Assembly: GCF_001908725.1 (NCBI RefSeq)
Contig: NZ_CP018725.1
Location: 4,340,001-4,404,000 of the forward strand
DNA from: Xanthomonas vesicatoria ATCC 35937
Lineage (GTDB): Bacteria > Pseudomonadota > Gammaproteobacteria > Xanthomonadales > Xanthomonadaceae
DNA length: 64,000 nt
Direction: 5' to 3'
The notes under the pieces were generated by a model. That model did not search any database and was not told the DNA's origin. It saw only the letters and a program-made list of their open reading frames with translations. Made by a program: the position numbers and the translations under genes. How positions within the stretch are numbered: the first letter of the stretch is position 1; each line of letters begins with the position of its first letter. Shown here one piece after another: positions 37,040 to 46,901 of the stretch.

Positions 37040-38845
37040 CTATTGGCCATCTACCGCAAGCGCGGCGTGAATCAGGGCGAGATGGCTCAGGCCTTGTGGC
37101 AAATTGCCCAGCGCTTCCCCGGTGCTGGCGTCCTGCATCTCCGGCATCAGCGCCACGTCGTTGCCCAGTTGCTCGAGTAAGCACTCGAAGCGACGCTTGG
37201 CTTCTTCGCGCTCGCCAAGTAGTCCGTAGGCTTCCACCATCCAGAAGGCGCAGGCGGTGAAACTGCCCTCGCGGGTCTGCATACCGCTGTAGCGGTGGAC
37301 CAGCGCGCCGCTGCCGAGCTCTTTGCCGATGGCCTCGCGCGTGGCGATCATGCGTGCGCGGCGCGGGCCGCCGAGGCCAAAGCGTGAGGCCAGGAGCAGG
37401 CTGGCATCCAGATCCTCGGTGCCGGCGTAAAAGGTGTAGGACTGTTTGGCCTCCGACCAGCAGTGGGTGTCGATCCACTCCAGGATGCGCTGCTGCTCAC
37501 GCTCCCAGCGCGGCAGCATGGCGGTGGACAGGTGCCCGGCCTTGGCCAGTTCGCTGGCACGGCGCAATGCCAGCCAGCATTCCACCTTGGACATGGTGTA
37601 GTGCTCGTTGGTGTCCAGCTCCCAGAAGCCGGCATCCTTGTGCATCCAGGTATCGGCGCACTCGTTGCCCAGCTCGAACAACTGGCGTGCCGCCTCCTGG
37701 TCCAGGATGTGGCCGGCATCGAGAAAACGCGATGCCATTTCGAAGATGTCGCCGTACAGGCACAGCTGCAATTGCGTGTTTGCGGTATTGCCCACGCGCA
37801 CCGGGGCGGTGTTGCGATAGCCGGGGATGTCGATCTGGCGTTCGTCTGGTACCAGTTCGCCATCGAGGGTGTAGCACGGGCGCACGCCGGGGCGGTGGCG
37901 GCGGATGGTACGCATCAGCCAGCTGAAGGCCGCCTTGGCGTCGGCCAGTGCGCCCACCCGCAGGAAGGCCTTGGTGGTGTACGCGGCATCGCGCACCCAG
38001 GCGTAGCGGTAATCCCAATTGCCGTTTTCGCCAATCTGCTCGGGCAGCGAGGTGGTCACCGCTGCAGCAATGGCGCCGGTGGGCGAAAACCACAGGAACT
38101 TGAGCGCTAGCGCAGAGCGGATCACCGCGTCGCGATAGCCATTGTCATACCGCAGGTTGCCGCTCCACTCGCGCCATTCTTCGTCGCTGCGATCAATGCG
38201 GCCGTTGATGTCGTCCAGCGATGGCACCGGCAAGGCATCGTTTTCGGCAGCTAACAACGCAACGACCTGGGTGTGGCCTGAGTGGACCGTGAGCGTGGCC
38301 TGCACGCCGCGATCGTCGCAGTGGGTGACGCGCACTGCCTCACTATCGAAGCGCAGCATCGTCATCAGGGGCCCAATGTGATGCACGCGGCCATTGGGGG
38401 TATCGCTTTGCCACGGCGTGACCTGTCCGGCACGTGTGCCGGGCCGATACACCAGCGCGAAGGTGACATTACCGTCGATGCCTTCGATGCGTCGTGCCAG
38501 CTCCGACCACGGCAGGCGCCCCGCCTCGCCGCTGTTGAGCGACTCGGTGAGGCGCGCGGTGCCGCTTTTGGTGATGAATGTGGTTTCGAGAATATTGCTG
38601 CCGTCGCGATACCGGCGTTGCACGTACTGCAGGTCGTGCGGCGTCACTGCAAAGTAGCCGCCCCGGCCGGAATCGAGCAGGCGGTCGAATAGCGGTGGCG
38701 AGTCCATCTTTGGGACGCACCACCAATCGATGCTGCCGTCGGCCCCACACAGGGCCACCGAGCGACCGTCGCCGACCGCTGCATAGGCAGCGATCGGCAG
38801 GGTGCCGCTGGCATCGCGTTCAAACTCTGCCTTCGGACGGATCAA
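37040..38845 (-). CDS. GH15 glucoamylase/trehalase-like glycoside hydrolase
   Basis: About 601 residues. An N-terminal domain ([24 protein letters not shown]) typical of these bacterial GH15 enzymes precedes the (alpha/alpha)6 barrel. [22 protein letters not shown] and [17 protein letters not shown] are signature blocks. No signal peptide, so it is probably cytoplasmic and acts on trehalose or alpha-glucan. The start is a TTG whose bases overlap the SDR stop codon; no internal ATG precedes the conserved region, so translational coupling with the SDR gene is likely. Confidence 0.88.
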   Translation of the reverse strand: MIRPKAEFERDASGTLPIAAYAAVGDGRSVALCGADGSIDWWCVPKMDSPPLFDRLLDSGRGGYFAVTPHDLQYVQRRYRDGSNILETTFITKSGTARLTESLNSGEAGRLPWSELARRIEGIDGNVTFALVYRPGTRAGQVTPWQSDTPNGRVHHIGPLMTMLRFDSEAVRVTHCDDRGVQATLTVHSGHTQVVALLAAENDALPVPSLDDINGRIDRSDEEWREWSGNLRYDNGYRDAVIRSALALKFLWFSPTGAIAAAVTTSLPEQIGENGNWDYRYAWVRDAAYTTKAFLRVGALADAKAAFSWLMRTIRRHRPGVRPCYTLDGELVPDERQIDIPGYRNTAPVRVGNTANTQLQLCLYGDIFEMASRFLDAGHILDQEAARQLFELGNECADTWMHKDAGFWELDTNEHYTMSKVECWLALRRASELAKAGHLSTAMLPRWEREQQRILEWIDTHCWSEAKQSYTFYAGTEDLDASLLLASRFGLGGPRRARMIATREAIGKELGSGALVHRYSGMQTREGSFTACAFWMVEAYGLLGEREEAKRRFECLLEQLGNDVALMPEMQDASTGEALGNLPQGLSHLALIHAALAVDGQ

Positions 38846-39744
38846 GACAGCAGCAGGCCGCCGGTGGCACCGAACACTTCGCCAGTGACGTAGCTCGATT
38901 CCTGCGAGGCCAGAATGACGTAGAGAGGCGCCATCTCAACAGGTTGGCCGGCACGCTTGAGCGGGGTTTCCGAGCCGAATTCCGGAATCTTTTCCGGTGG
39001 CTGGCCACCGCTGGGCTGCAGTGCGGTCCACACCGGGCCGGGTGCGACGGCGTTGACGCGGATCCCCTTGTCGGCCACCTGCTGGGCCAGGCCCTTGGTG
39101 AAGTTGACGATGGCCGCCTTGGTGGAGGCATAGTCGAGCAGGGTGGGCGAAGGCTGATACGACTGGATCGAGCCGGTGTTGATGATGGCTGCGCCCGGCG
39201 GCAGGTGCGGGATGGCCGCCTTGCACAGCCAGAACATCGCGTAGACGTTGGTCTTGTAGGTCGCGTCGAATTGCTCGGTGGTGATGTCGGCGATGTCCTT
39301 GATGGCGGTCTGCTTGCCGGCGATGTTGACCAGCAGGTCGAGCCCGCCGAGTTCCTTGACCGCGCGTTCGACCAACTGGGTGCAGAAGGCCTCGTCCTTG
39401 AGATCGCCGGGGATGCTGATCGCCTTGCGCCCTTCGGCCTTGATCAGCGCCACGACTTCGGCCGCGTCCTGTTCTTCTTCCGGCAAATAATTGAGCACGA
39501 TGTCCGCGCCTTCGCGCGCGTAGGCAATGGCCGTGGCGCGGCCGATGCCGGAGTCTGCACCGGTGATCAGCGCCTTGCGGCCCTTCAGGCGGCCGAAGCC
39601 CTGGTACGTTTGCTCGCCGTGGTCGGCTTTGGGTTCCAGCGCATGGATCGTGCCCGGCGCCTCCTGGGTCTGGTCCGGAAACTTCGGCTGCGGGAATTGG
39701 GTGAGCGGGTTTTGCATTTCGTACTGGTTTTTCGCGCTGGTCAT
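38842..39744 (-). CDS. SDR family oxidoreductase (glucose/ribitol dehydrogenase-like)
   Basis: 300 residues from [20 protein letters not shown]. An N-terminal extension of ~45 residues precedes the Rossmann fold with TGADSGIG (61-68), catalytic Ser192, Tyr205 and Lys209 (YASTK). The extended N-terminus with a [14 protein letters not shown] motif is typical of YghA/YdaD-like general-stress SDRs. It probably oxidises or reduces a sugar or aldehyde with NAD(P). It overlaps the GH15 gene and may share its stress or sugar role. Confidence 0.93.
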   Translation of the reverse strand: MTSAKNQYEMQNPLTQFPQPKFPDQTQEAPGTIHALEPKADHGEQTYQGFGRLKGRKALITGADSGIGRATAIAYAREGADIVLNYLPEEEQDAAEVVALIKAEGRKAISIPGDLKDEAFCTQLVERAVKELGGLDLLVNIAGKQTAIKDIADITTEQFDATYKTNVYAMFWLCKAAIPHLPPGAAIINTGSIQSYQPSPTLLDYASTKAAIVNFTKGLAQQVADKGIRVNAVAPGPVWTALQPSGGQPPEKIPEFGSETPLKRAGQPVEMAPLYVILASQESSYVTGEVFGATGGLLLS

Positions 39745-39934
39745 GCACGGACTCCTGCAGTGGGGATGGCGCGGCACGCATCCAACGCAGCGCACCGATG
39801 CAGCACAGTGTGAGAATGGCGATGATGCGCACGGGTGAATAAATGTTGTGCACCATGTGAACGCGTGACGCAGGACAGCTGTTTTTGCGTTACATGGCGG
39901 TCAACAAGCGCATGTCATCGGCGAGAACAAGTAC

Positions 39935-40651
39935 ATGAAACGACACCATTGCGTAGGCGTGGACGGCGCACGCAGCGGCTGGATTGCGGTATGGGAAGAC
40001 CGGGATGCGTTGGCGTTTGCGTATTACGCAACGGTGGCCGAGCTGACGGTGGCGTTGCGCGAGGTGGAGGTGCTGGGCGTCGATATTCCGCTGGGTTTGG
40101 CTGAACACGCGCCACGTGCAGCAGATGTGCAGGCGCGCCGCTTTGTGGGCGGGCGCCGTGCGTGCAGCATTTTTGCAGCGCCGTTGCGCGGCATCCTGCA
40201 GGCTGAAACACAGGCAGACGCATCGGCATTGCACCGCGTGCTGGATCATGAGAAGCATCGCGGCTTCGGTGTGCAGTCGTTTGCGTTGCTGCCCAAGATC
40301 CGCGACTGGGACACTGCATTGCGCGCAGATCATGCATGGGCGGCGCGGGTCTTCGAGGTGCATCCGGAAGTGTCGTTCGCAGCGCTTGCCGGCGGGCAAG
40401 GTCTGGCGGCACCCAAGAAAAGCGACGAAGGGCACCGACAGCGGCGCACCTTGTTAGGCGATCACTACGGTGCGGCGCGCGTTGCATCGTTGCTGGAGCG
40501 CGTGCCGCGCGCATGCGCCCAGCCAGACGATGTACTCGATGCCTTGGTGGCTTGCTGGAGCGCGCAGCGCATTGCCGCTGGCACCGCCGGCAGTCTGCCG
40601 GCGGTGGTGGAGCGCGATGCTTGCGGGTTGCGGATGGGGATCTGTTACTGA
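39935..40651 (+). CDS. DUF429 family protein
   Basis: 238 residues. CVGVDGARSGWIAVWED at the N-terminus and VLGVDIPLGLAEH, followed by ACSIFAAPLRG, are typical of DUF429 proteins with a ribonuclease H-like fold. EVHPEVSFAALAG and DDVLDALVACWSA contribute the other acidic residues. Family function is not established; acidic residues suggest metal-dependent nuclease or phosphotransfer activity. The last seven bases overlap the 3' end of the convergent GH92 gene. Confidence 0.85.
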   Translation: MKRHHCVGVDGARSGWIAVWEDRDALAFAYYATVAELTVALREVEVLGVDIPLGLAEHAPRAADVQARRFVGGRRACSIFAAPLRGILQAETQADASALHRVLDHEKHRGFGVQSFALLPKIRDWDTALRADHAWAARVFEVHPEVSFAALAGGQGLAAPKKSDEGHRQRRTLLGDHYGAARVASLLERVPRACAQPDDVLDALVACWSAQRIAAGTAGSLPAVVERDACGLRMGICY

Positions 40652-43005
40652 GCCGACGCAGGCGCCGACATCGAATACGGCCGCTGCGCGGGATCGGTGG
40701 CCCATTGCGTGTTCGGCGTGGCCTGCATGCGCACGCGGAGTTCGCCGCCGGCCTGAATTTCCTGGTGGGCCAGGTAGGCGCGGGTCAGTGGCGTGCCGTT
40801 GAGGGTAACACTGCCGATATAGGGGCGGGCCTTGCTCACGCCGTCGGCAATGACGCTGAAACGCTTGCCGTTCGGCAGGTTAAGCGTGGCGCGCGGCAGG
40901 AACGGCCGGCCGATGATGTACTGGTTGCTGCCCGGTGCGACCGGATAAAAGCCCAGCGTGGTGAATACGTACCAGGCCGACATCTGGCCGAGGTCGTCGT
41001 TGCCGGCCAGGCCTTCGGGGCCGGCGTGGTACTGGGTGTCCATGATCTGGGTCAGCCGCGCCTGGGTGCGCCAGGGCTGGCCGGCGTAGGCGTACAGATA
41101 GGCAACATGGTGGCTGGGCTCGTTGCCGTGTGCGTACCAGCCGATCAGGCCGGTGATGTCTTCCATGTGCTCGAACACCTTGGGGTCGACCTTGGCGTCG
41201 AACACCGCATCCAGGCGCGCGAGCAGCTTGTCGTCGCCGCCATGCGCGGCCGCCAGCCCGGCGACATCCTGCGGCACATACCACGAGTACTGCCAGGCAT
41301 TGCCTTCGGTGTAGTCGCTGCCGTAACCGCTGGCCGAGGGGTCGAACGGTTCGCGGAAGTTGCCGGCACGGGTGCGCGCACGCATGTAGCTGGTGGCCGG
41401 GTCGAAGGCGTGCTTCCAGTTGCCGGCGCGCTTGCTGAATTCTGCGGCGATGGCGGGCTTGCCGAGCTTGTCGGCCATGCGCGCGATGGTCCAGTCGTCG
41501 AAGGCGTATTCCAGCGTCTTGGAGGCAGCCTCGCCTTCTTCGTCGATGGGCACATAGCCCAGCTCGCGGTATTGCGCGATGCCGTCATAGGGGCCGTAGT
41601 TGGCGCTGGCGACCATGGCATCGAGCGCTTCGTTGCCATCAAAGCCGCCGATGCCTTTCATGTAGGCATCGGCGATCACCGGCACGGCGTGGTAGCCGAT
41701 CATGCACCAGGTTTCCAGGCCGTGGAATGCCCAGACGGGCAAGATGCCGTAGGCACTCTCGCGGCGCGAGGCGAGCAGGGAATTGACCACGTCGCTGGTG
41801 CGTTGCGGCGGCTGGACCAGGGTAAGCAGCGGGTGCAGGGCGCGGTAGGTGTCCCACAGCGAGAAGGTGGAATAGTTGGTCCAGCCATTGGCCTGATGCA
41901 CGGCGTTGTCCGGCCCGCGATAGCGGCCGTCGCTGTCCATGAACAGCGTGGGCCCGAGCAGGGTGTGATACAGCGCGGTATAGAACTGGGTGCGTTGTTG
42001 CGGCGTGCCTTGCGCATCGATCGCCGACAGCGCCCGGGTCCATTGCGCACGCGCATCGGCGCGCACGCGGTCGAAATCGAAGTCCGGCACTTCGGCCTGC
42101 AGATTGGCGATGGCGCCGTCTTCGCTCACCGGCGACAGCGCCACGGTGACCACCAGCGGGGTGCCGTCGTTGGCGACATCGAAGACGCCGACCAGTTGCC
42201 GGCCTTCGATCTGCGCACGTTGCGCGGGGTTCTTGTCACCCGGCGGCGGGAAGCCCTTGTACGGGATGTCCTGCTCGGTGTCGTGCAGCTGCGTGGCGGT
42301 GAGTGGGCGCGAAAAACGCATGGCGAAGTACAGCTGCCTGCCCGGCGCCCAGCCGCGCGTTTCGCGAAAGCCGGTGACGGTGCCATCGGTGCGCACGCGC
42401 AGCCGCGACCACTGCACCTTGCCGGGGTAGTCGTACAGGCTGGTACGCAGATCCAGCAGCACATGCGCCGGCTTGCCCTTGGGGAAGGTGTAACGGTGCA
42501 CGCCCACGCGCGTGCTGGCGGTGAGCTCGGCACGGATAGCGCGGTCTTTGAGCGTCACTGCGTAATAGCCTGGCTGCGCCTGCTCGCTGGCATGGTCGAA
42601 CTGCGCGGTATAGCCGCTGCCGGGCGTGCTGGCATCGCCACGTTCCAGCTTGACCTCGCCGGCTTGGGGCATCAGCAGGAGATCGCCCAGGTCCGAATGC
42701 CCGGAGCCGGAAAAATGCGTGTGCGAAAACCCGACGATTGTGCTGTCGCTATGGCGGTATCCCGCCGCCCAGCCGTAGGCCTCCTTGCGCGGCTTGATTT
42801 GCGTTTCCGGGCTCAACTGCACCATGCCGAACGGCACCGTGGCACCGGGATAGGTGTGGCCTTCGCCACCGGTGCTGATGAATGGATCGACCGCGCTGAA
42901 GGCAGATTCCGCTGCGCGTGGCGCCGCACTGCCGGCAGTGACAGCGAGACCGGCAAGCACTACCAGCCAGCGCAGAGGAGAGGATGCGATCGATCTGTGC
43001 GGCAT
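40645..43005 (-). CDS. Secreted GH92 alpha-mannosidase
   Basis: 786 residues with a signal peptide (VVLAGLAVTAGSAAPRAAES); GGAGA eight bases upstream supports the ATG at 43005. VDPFISTGGEGHTYPGATVPFGMVQLSP is the GH92 opening (shown here only as VDPFISTGGEGHTYPG). FSHTHFSGSG, TFSLWDTYRALHPLL and SGSNQYIIGRPF-like blocks follow. The enzymes are calcium-dependent exo-alpha-mannosidases that trim N-glycans, probably of plant glycoproteins in the periplasm. Its end overlaps the DUF429 gene by seven bases, with no room for a terminator. Confidence 0.95.
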   Translation of the reverse strand: MPHRSIASSPLRWLVVLAGLAVTAGSAAPRAAESAFSAVDPFISTGGEGHTYPGATVPFGMVQLSPETQIKPRKEAYGWAAGYRHSDSTIVGFSHTHFSGSGHSDLGDLLLMPQAGEVKLERGDASTPGSGYTAQFDHASEQAQPGYYAVTLKDRAIRAELTASTRVGVHRYTFPKGKPAHVLLDLRTSLYDYPGKVQWSRLRVRTDGTVTGFRETRGWAPGRQLYFAMRFSRPLTATQLHDTEQDIPYKGFPPPGDKNPAQRAQIEGRQLVGVFDVANDGTPLVVTVALSPVSEDGAIANLQAEVPDFDFDRVRADARAQWTRALSAIDAQGTPQQRTQFYTALYHTLLGPTLFMDSDGRYRGPDNAVHQANGWTNYSTFSLWDTYRALHPLLTLVQPPQRTSDVVNSLLASRRESAYGILPVWAFHGLETWCMIGYHAVPVIADAYMKGIGGFDGNEALDAMVASANYGPYDGIAQYRELGYVPIDEEGEAASKTLEYAFDDWTIARMADKLGKPAIAAEFSKRAGNWKHAFDPATSYMRARTRAGNFREPFDPSASGYGSDYTEGNAWQYSWYVPQDVAGLAAAHGGDDKLLARLDAVFDAKVDPKVFEHMEDITGLIGWYAHGNEPSHHVAYLYAYAGQPWRTQARLTQIMDTQYHAGPEGLAGNDDLGQMSAWYVFTTLGFYPVAPGSNQYIIGRPFLPRATLNLPNGKRFSVIADGVSKARPYIGSVTLNGTPLTRAYLAHQEIQAGGELRVRMQATPNTQWATDPAQRPYSMSAPASAQ

Positions 43006-43712
43006 GCGAAACGTCTCCAGCGGATGCAGCGCCGGACCGTAGCACAGCGGCGCTGCCGGCCACAGGCGTTGCGCCATGCAAAGCAGCGCAGTCGTTGTTG
43101 GGGCCGCTAGCTGTGACTCTATTGGCGGATATGCCCCTAGAACGCACGTAAGCGATCGCGTGGCGTCCCAAGCGTGCACGAGGAGGGTGGCATGCGTCTG
43201 CGCCGCTGACGACCACGCGCTGGGGTTGATTCCATGTGTTGTCTTATCGCATCCATCTTTACGGGTCGGCGACATTGCAACGCCGCTATCGTCAACCGAT
43301 GTGTGCAAAGAAACGTTGCGGGTCGCTCGCCTGTTTCTTGCGTGGTCTGCATGCTTGCCACCGATGCGCAACCGGTCGTGTCGACGCATTCGGCCATGCG
43401 CCGCCGCGCTGGAACGCAGCATGCAACACCGTCTCGCTGCATGCGGCCAACACCATGTGCGCCACCTGCTTGGCGACGCACTGGCAATGACTCTTTAGCA
43501 GCTCGGTCTACGCGGCTGGGCGCGCCGCCAACGACGGCCTCGGCAGTCGCGCCGCAATGCAGAGGCGACGCTGTAACGTCAGGCCGCCAGCATGCGCGCG
43601 GGGCATCGACGACGGACGGTTGTGCACGTGCCGCAGCGCAAAGCTGAACTGGTCGGGTTTGCACATTGCGTCACGACAGCGCGCAGCTGAAATAGCGTGG
43701 GCGCGCCCGCAT
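43006..43712. other. Divergent intergenic region GH92 / AlkB-like
   Basis: About 700 bases. Open stretches on both strands have no protein-like character and no recognisable motif. It must contain the promoters of both flanking genes; I cannot point to them. Confidence 0.4.
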
Positions 43713-44351
43713 ATGGTGCAGATGGATTTGTTCGACACCCCCGCAGCGCCCTTGCAGGTACTGGACGATGCCGAAGGCGGCGTGCGCTATTGGCCGCAGC
43801 TGCTGACTCCTGCAATGGCGCTGGAGTGCTTTGCGGCGCTGCGCGATGGCGCCGACTGGCGCAGCCAGCGGCGGGAGATGTACGACCGCGTGGTGGATGT
43901 GCCGCGTTTGCTGGCCTCCTACCGGTTGGACGCTGCCTTGCCGCCCGGCCTGCCGCTGCAGTGCCTGCTGGAGACGGTTCAAGCGGTGTTGCCCGCACCG
44001 TACAACGCGGTGGGCTTGAATCTGTACCGTGATGGGCGCGACAGCGTGGCGATGCACCACGATGCGCTGCACACGCTGGTTGCGCCGCATCCGATCGCGC
44101 TGCTGTCGCTGGGGGCCGCAAGGCGCATGAATCTGCGTGCAAACGATGGCCGCGGCCGTGCCGTCGGCTTGGAGCTGGCGCCGGGCAGCTTGTTGGCGAT
44201 GAGCCATGCCTCGCAGTTGACGCACACCCATGGCATCCCCAAGACCAGCCGGGCGGTGGGCGAGCGCATGAGCGTGGTGTTTCGTGTGCGCCCGGCCGAG
44301 CGTATGGCGGCAGGGCAGCACGGCCCGCACTGGCAGCCGACGCCGCGGTGA
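43713..44351 (+). CDS. AlkB-like 2-oxoglutarate/Fe(II) dioxygenase
   Basis: 212 residues. The iron site HxD is H115-x-D117 (AMHHDALH) with the distal histidine in QLTHTHGIPKT, and R180/R191 fit the 2-oxoglutarate site. LLSLGAARRMNLR and ELAPGSLLAMS are strands of the double-stranded beta-helix. This is closer to the ALKBH2/3-type short proteins than to a fused Ada-AlkB. It would demethylate alkylated bases in DNA or RNA. A second in-frame ATG lies at 43722. Confidence 0.88.
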   Translation: MVQMDLFDTPAAPLQVLDDAEGGVRYWPQLLTPAMALECFAALRDGADWRSQRREMYDRVVDVPRLLASYRLDAALPPGLPLQCLLETVQAVLPAPYNAVGLNLYRDGRDSVAMHHDALHTLVAPHPIALLSLGAARRMNLRANDGRGRAVGLELAPGSLLAMSHASQLTHTHGIPKTSRAVGERMSVVFRVRPAERMAAGQHGPHWQPTPR

Positions 44352-44567
44352 TGCGTGCGCTTGTGGCCGTTTGCCCGGTAGTGTTCGGTGCAGCACTGGC
44401 GGGTGCAAGACGACACACATCATCATTTCGCGCAGCTGCAGGCGCTCGCGTGCGCTTGTCGGTCTGTGCCGTCGGGTATGCCTGACATTGCCTATTTCGG
44501 GTGATTGCCATTGCCGTCACCACTGGCCATGCTTGCATGCAATCCCCCCTTCAAATGCCGCCGATCC

Positions 44568-46277
44568 ATGCCTCTGGACGATACCCGTCACCATCAGATG
44601 TTTCCCGAGCTGGACGTGGGCCAGTTGGCGATCACGCGGCGCTTCGCCAGCGGGCCGGCGCAGCGGTTCGGTGCTGGCGAGATCGTGTTCGACGTCGGCG
44701 ATGCGCACGCGCCGGTATGGGTGGTGCTGGAAGGCGCCATCGAGGTGGTGCGTCGCGACGGATTGGGCAACGAAAAGCCGATCACCAAACACACGCCTGG
44801 CCAGTTCACCGGCGAGGTGAGTCAGCTGGCCGGCCGCGCATCGCTGGCGGCCGGACGTGCCGGGCCGGACGGTTGCCTGGCGCTGCCCTTCGACACCGCA
44901 CATCTGCGCGCCCTCATGATCAGCTCGGCCGAGGTGGGCGAAGTGGTGATGCGTGCGCTGATCCTGCGCCGTGTCGGCCTGATCGAAGGGGATGCGTCGG
45001 GCTCGGTGCTGATCGGCGAACCGGACGACCCGCACGTGACCCGTTTGCAGGGCTTCCTGACCCGCAACGGCTATCCCAACACGGTGATGGATGTGTCCGA
45101 TGCCGAAGGCCGCGCCTTGGTCGAGCGGCTGGGTATCCAGGAGCAGGATCTGCCGGTGATGGTCTGCCCCAGCGGCCGCCTGTTGCGCCAGCCCAGCGAT
45201 GCCGAAGCCGCGCATTGCCTGGGCATGACGCCGGACATCGACCCGAACAAGCGCTACGACGTGGCGATTGTGGGCGCCGGCCCTGCCGGTCTGGCGACGG
45301 CGGTCTACGCCGCCTCCGAAGGCTTGTCGGTGCTGGTGCTGGATCAGCGCGCCATCGGTGGGCAGGCCGGTGCGTCGGCACGTATCGAAAATTATCTGGG
45401 CTTTCCGACCGGTATTTCGGGGCAGGCGCTGGCTGGCCGCGCCTATAACCAGGCGCTGAAATTCGGTGCCGAGTTGGCCATCCCGCTGGAAGCGGCAACG
45501 CTGGAGTGCGGGCGCGATGATGGCGCGCTGCATCTGGACCTGGCCGATGGCAAACAGGTGCTGGCCAGCACCGTGGTGATTGCGTCGGGCGCGCGGTATC
45601 GACGCCCCGACATCGAAGGACTGGAGCGCTTCGAAGGCCACGGTGTGTCGTACTGGGCCTCGCCGGTGGAAGCGCGCCTGTGCGAGGGCGGCGTGGTGGC
45701 ACTGGTGGGCGGCGGCAATTCTGCAGGGCAAGCAGTGGCGTTTCTGGCGCCGCGGGTCAAGGAGTTGCACCTGATCATTCGCGGCAGCGGGCTGGAAGCC
45801 TCGATGTCGCAATACCTGATCGAACGTATCGCGGCATTGCCCAATGTGCAGCTGCATACCGGCACCGAAGTGTCCGCACTGGAGGGCGACCCCGAGCGCG
45901 GTTTGCAGGCGGCCGTGCTGCGGACGCGAACAGACGGTGCAACCACACGCGTGGAACTGCGCCACCTGTTCTTGTTCGTCGGTGCCGACCCCAATACCGG
46001 TTGGCTGCAGGACTGCGTGCAGACCGACAAGCGCGGCTTTGTCATCACCGGCACCGCGCGCGGCGATGGCGTGCCAGCCTGCCTGCCGTTGGAAACCAAT
46101 CGCCCCGGGGTGTTCGCCATTGGCGATGTGCGGGCCAGCTCGGTCAAGCGCGTGGCTGCCGCGGTAGGCGAGGGCGCCGCCGTGGTTGCGCAGATCCATC
46201 AATACCTCGCCCATCAGGCCAATCCGGTGCCGGCCTCCGAGCTTGCCAGCGCCAATCAGGAGTCGACCACCGCATGA
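44568..46277 (+). CDS. Cyclic-nucleotide-binding-fold/thioredoxin-reductase-like FAD oxidoreductase
   Basis: About 569 residues. The first ~150 form a cNMP-binding (CRP-type) fold: FGAGEIVFDVGDAHAPVWVV, GQFTGEVSQLAGR. A middle segment (VTRLQGFLTRNGYPNTVMDV, DLPVMVCPSGRLLRQP) resembles a glutaredoxin-like module without its CxxC. Then comes a thioredoxin-reductase-like flavoprotein (VGAGPAGLATAVYAA, VALVGGGNSAGQAV, FAIGDVR). The redox CxxC of true thioredoxin reductases is replaced (SYWASPVEARLC). It may be a signal-gated NADPH oxidoreductase. It overlaps the UBP zinc-finger gene by four bases. Confidence 0.85.
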   Translation: MPLDDTRHHQMFPELDVGQLAITRRFASGPAQRFGAGEIVFDVGDAHAPVWVVLEGAIEVVRRDGLGNEKPITKHTPGQFTGEVSQLAGRASLAAGRAGPDGCLALPFDTAHLRALMISSAEVGEVVMRALILRRVGLIEGDASGSVLIGEPDDPHVTRLQGFLTRNGYPNTVMDVSDAEGRALVERLGIQEQDLPVMVCPSGRLLRQPSDAEAAHCLGMTPDIDPNKRYDVAIVGAGPAGLATAVYAASEGLSVLVLDQRAIGGQAGASARIENYLGFPTGISGQALAGRAYNQALKFGAELAIPLEAATLECGRDDGALHLDLADGKQVLASTVVIASGARYRRPDIEGLERFEGHGVSYWASPVEARLCEGGVVALVGGGNSAGQAVAFLAPRVKELHLIIRGSGLEASMSQYLIERIAALPNVQLHTGTEVSALEGDPERGLQAAVLRTRTDGATTRVELRHLFLFVGADPNTGWLQDCVQTDKRGFVITGTARGDGVPACLPLETNRPGVFAIGDVRASSVKRVAAAVGEGAAVVAQIHQYLAHQANPVPASELASANQESTTA

Positions 46278-46579
46278 GCCACCATTGCACCCACACCGCG
46301 CAAATCGAAGACGTCACGCCCAGTGCGCGCGGCTGCGAAGAGTGTCTCGCCATCGACAGTGCCTGGGTGCATATGCGCCTGTGCCGTATCTGCGGCCACG
46401 TGGGCTGCTGCGACGATTCCCCGAACCGCCATGCCACTGCGCACTATCACGCCACCGGCCACCCCATCATCGAAGGCTACGACCCGCCCGAAGGCTGGGG
46501 CTGGTGCTACGTGGACGAAGTGGAAGTGGAACTGCCGGATCAAACACCGCAGCTGGGGCCGATTCCGCGCTACGTGTGA
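46274..46579 (+). CDS. UBP-type zinc-finger protein
   Basis: 101 residues. Conserved Cys/His (GCEECL, RLCRICGHVGCCDDS, HATAHYHATGHPII) form the ZnF-UBP fold used in eukaryotes to bind ubiquitin tails. In bacteria such short proteins are found beside redox flavoproteins, and their role is unclear. The ATG overlaps the stop of the flavoprotein (ATGA), so the two are translationally coupled. Confidence 0.9.
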   Translation: MSHHCTHTAQIEDVTPSARGCEECLAIDSAWVHMRLCRICGHVGCCDDSPNRHATAHYHATGHPIIEGYDPPEGWGWCYVDEVEVELPDQTPQLGPIPRYV

Positions 46580-46598
46580 GCGGCGCTGGTGCGCCGCT
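46579..46598 (+). terminator. Hairpin overlapping the stop of the UBP zinc-finger gene
   Basis: AGCGGCGC-TGGT-GCGCCGCT, a perfect 8-bp stem that includes the last base of the TGA stop. No T-run, so probably a weak terminator or RNA-stabilising stem. Confidence 0.5.
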
Positions 46599-46901
46599 GG
46601 GAATCGGGAATTGGGGATTCGGGAATCGTAAGAGCGCATTCCCTCTGCTGTGTTTTCCCGGCAACCCCGCTTGCATGGGTCTAGCGCTTGATGCTTGCCG
46701 CTCTGAGCTTGTTTTGCGGGGCTGGGCTGATTGACCAGTGCGCACGCCTGCACGCGGAAACCAGAGTGGCCAACAAGACGTCGCGAGCGACCCTCAGATG
46801 GGATGCGGGCGGCGCAGCCGGAACCGCGCCCTACGCGTGATACGTGCCGATTCGGGGCGCAGGCCGCGGCCGCCTGGCGGTTGCGCGATCGTTGTTAGCG
46901 C
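46599..46901. repeat. Short GGGAATC-type repeat tract and intergenic sequence
   Basis: At 46599-46629 the motif GGGAATC/GGGGATTC recurs several times in a row, a low-complexity element seen between Xanthomonas genes. The remaining ~270 bases show no gene. Confidence 0.45.

Noticed and set aside
40336..43110. A 924-codon open frame opposite the GH92 gene
   Set aside because: It is the antisense of a well-supported alpha-mannosidase and has no recognisable domain.
44517..46214. A 565-codon antisense frame across the flavoprotein gene
   Set aside because: The opposite strand carries clear FAD and cNMP-type motifs, and the antisense product is low-complexity.
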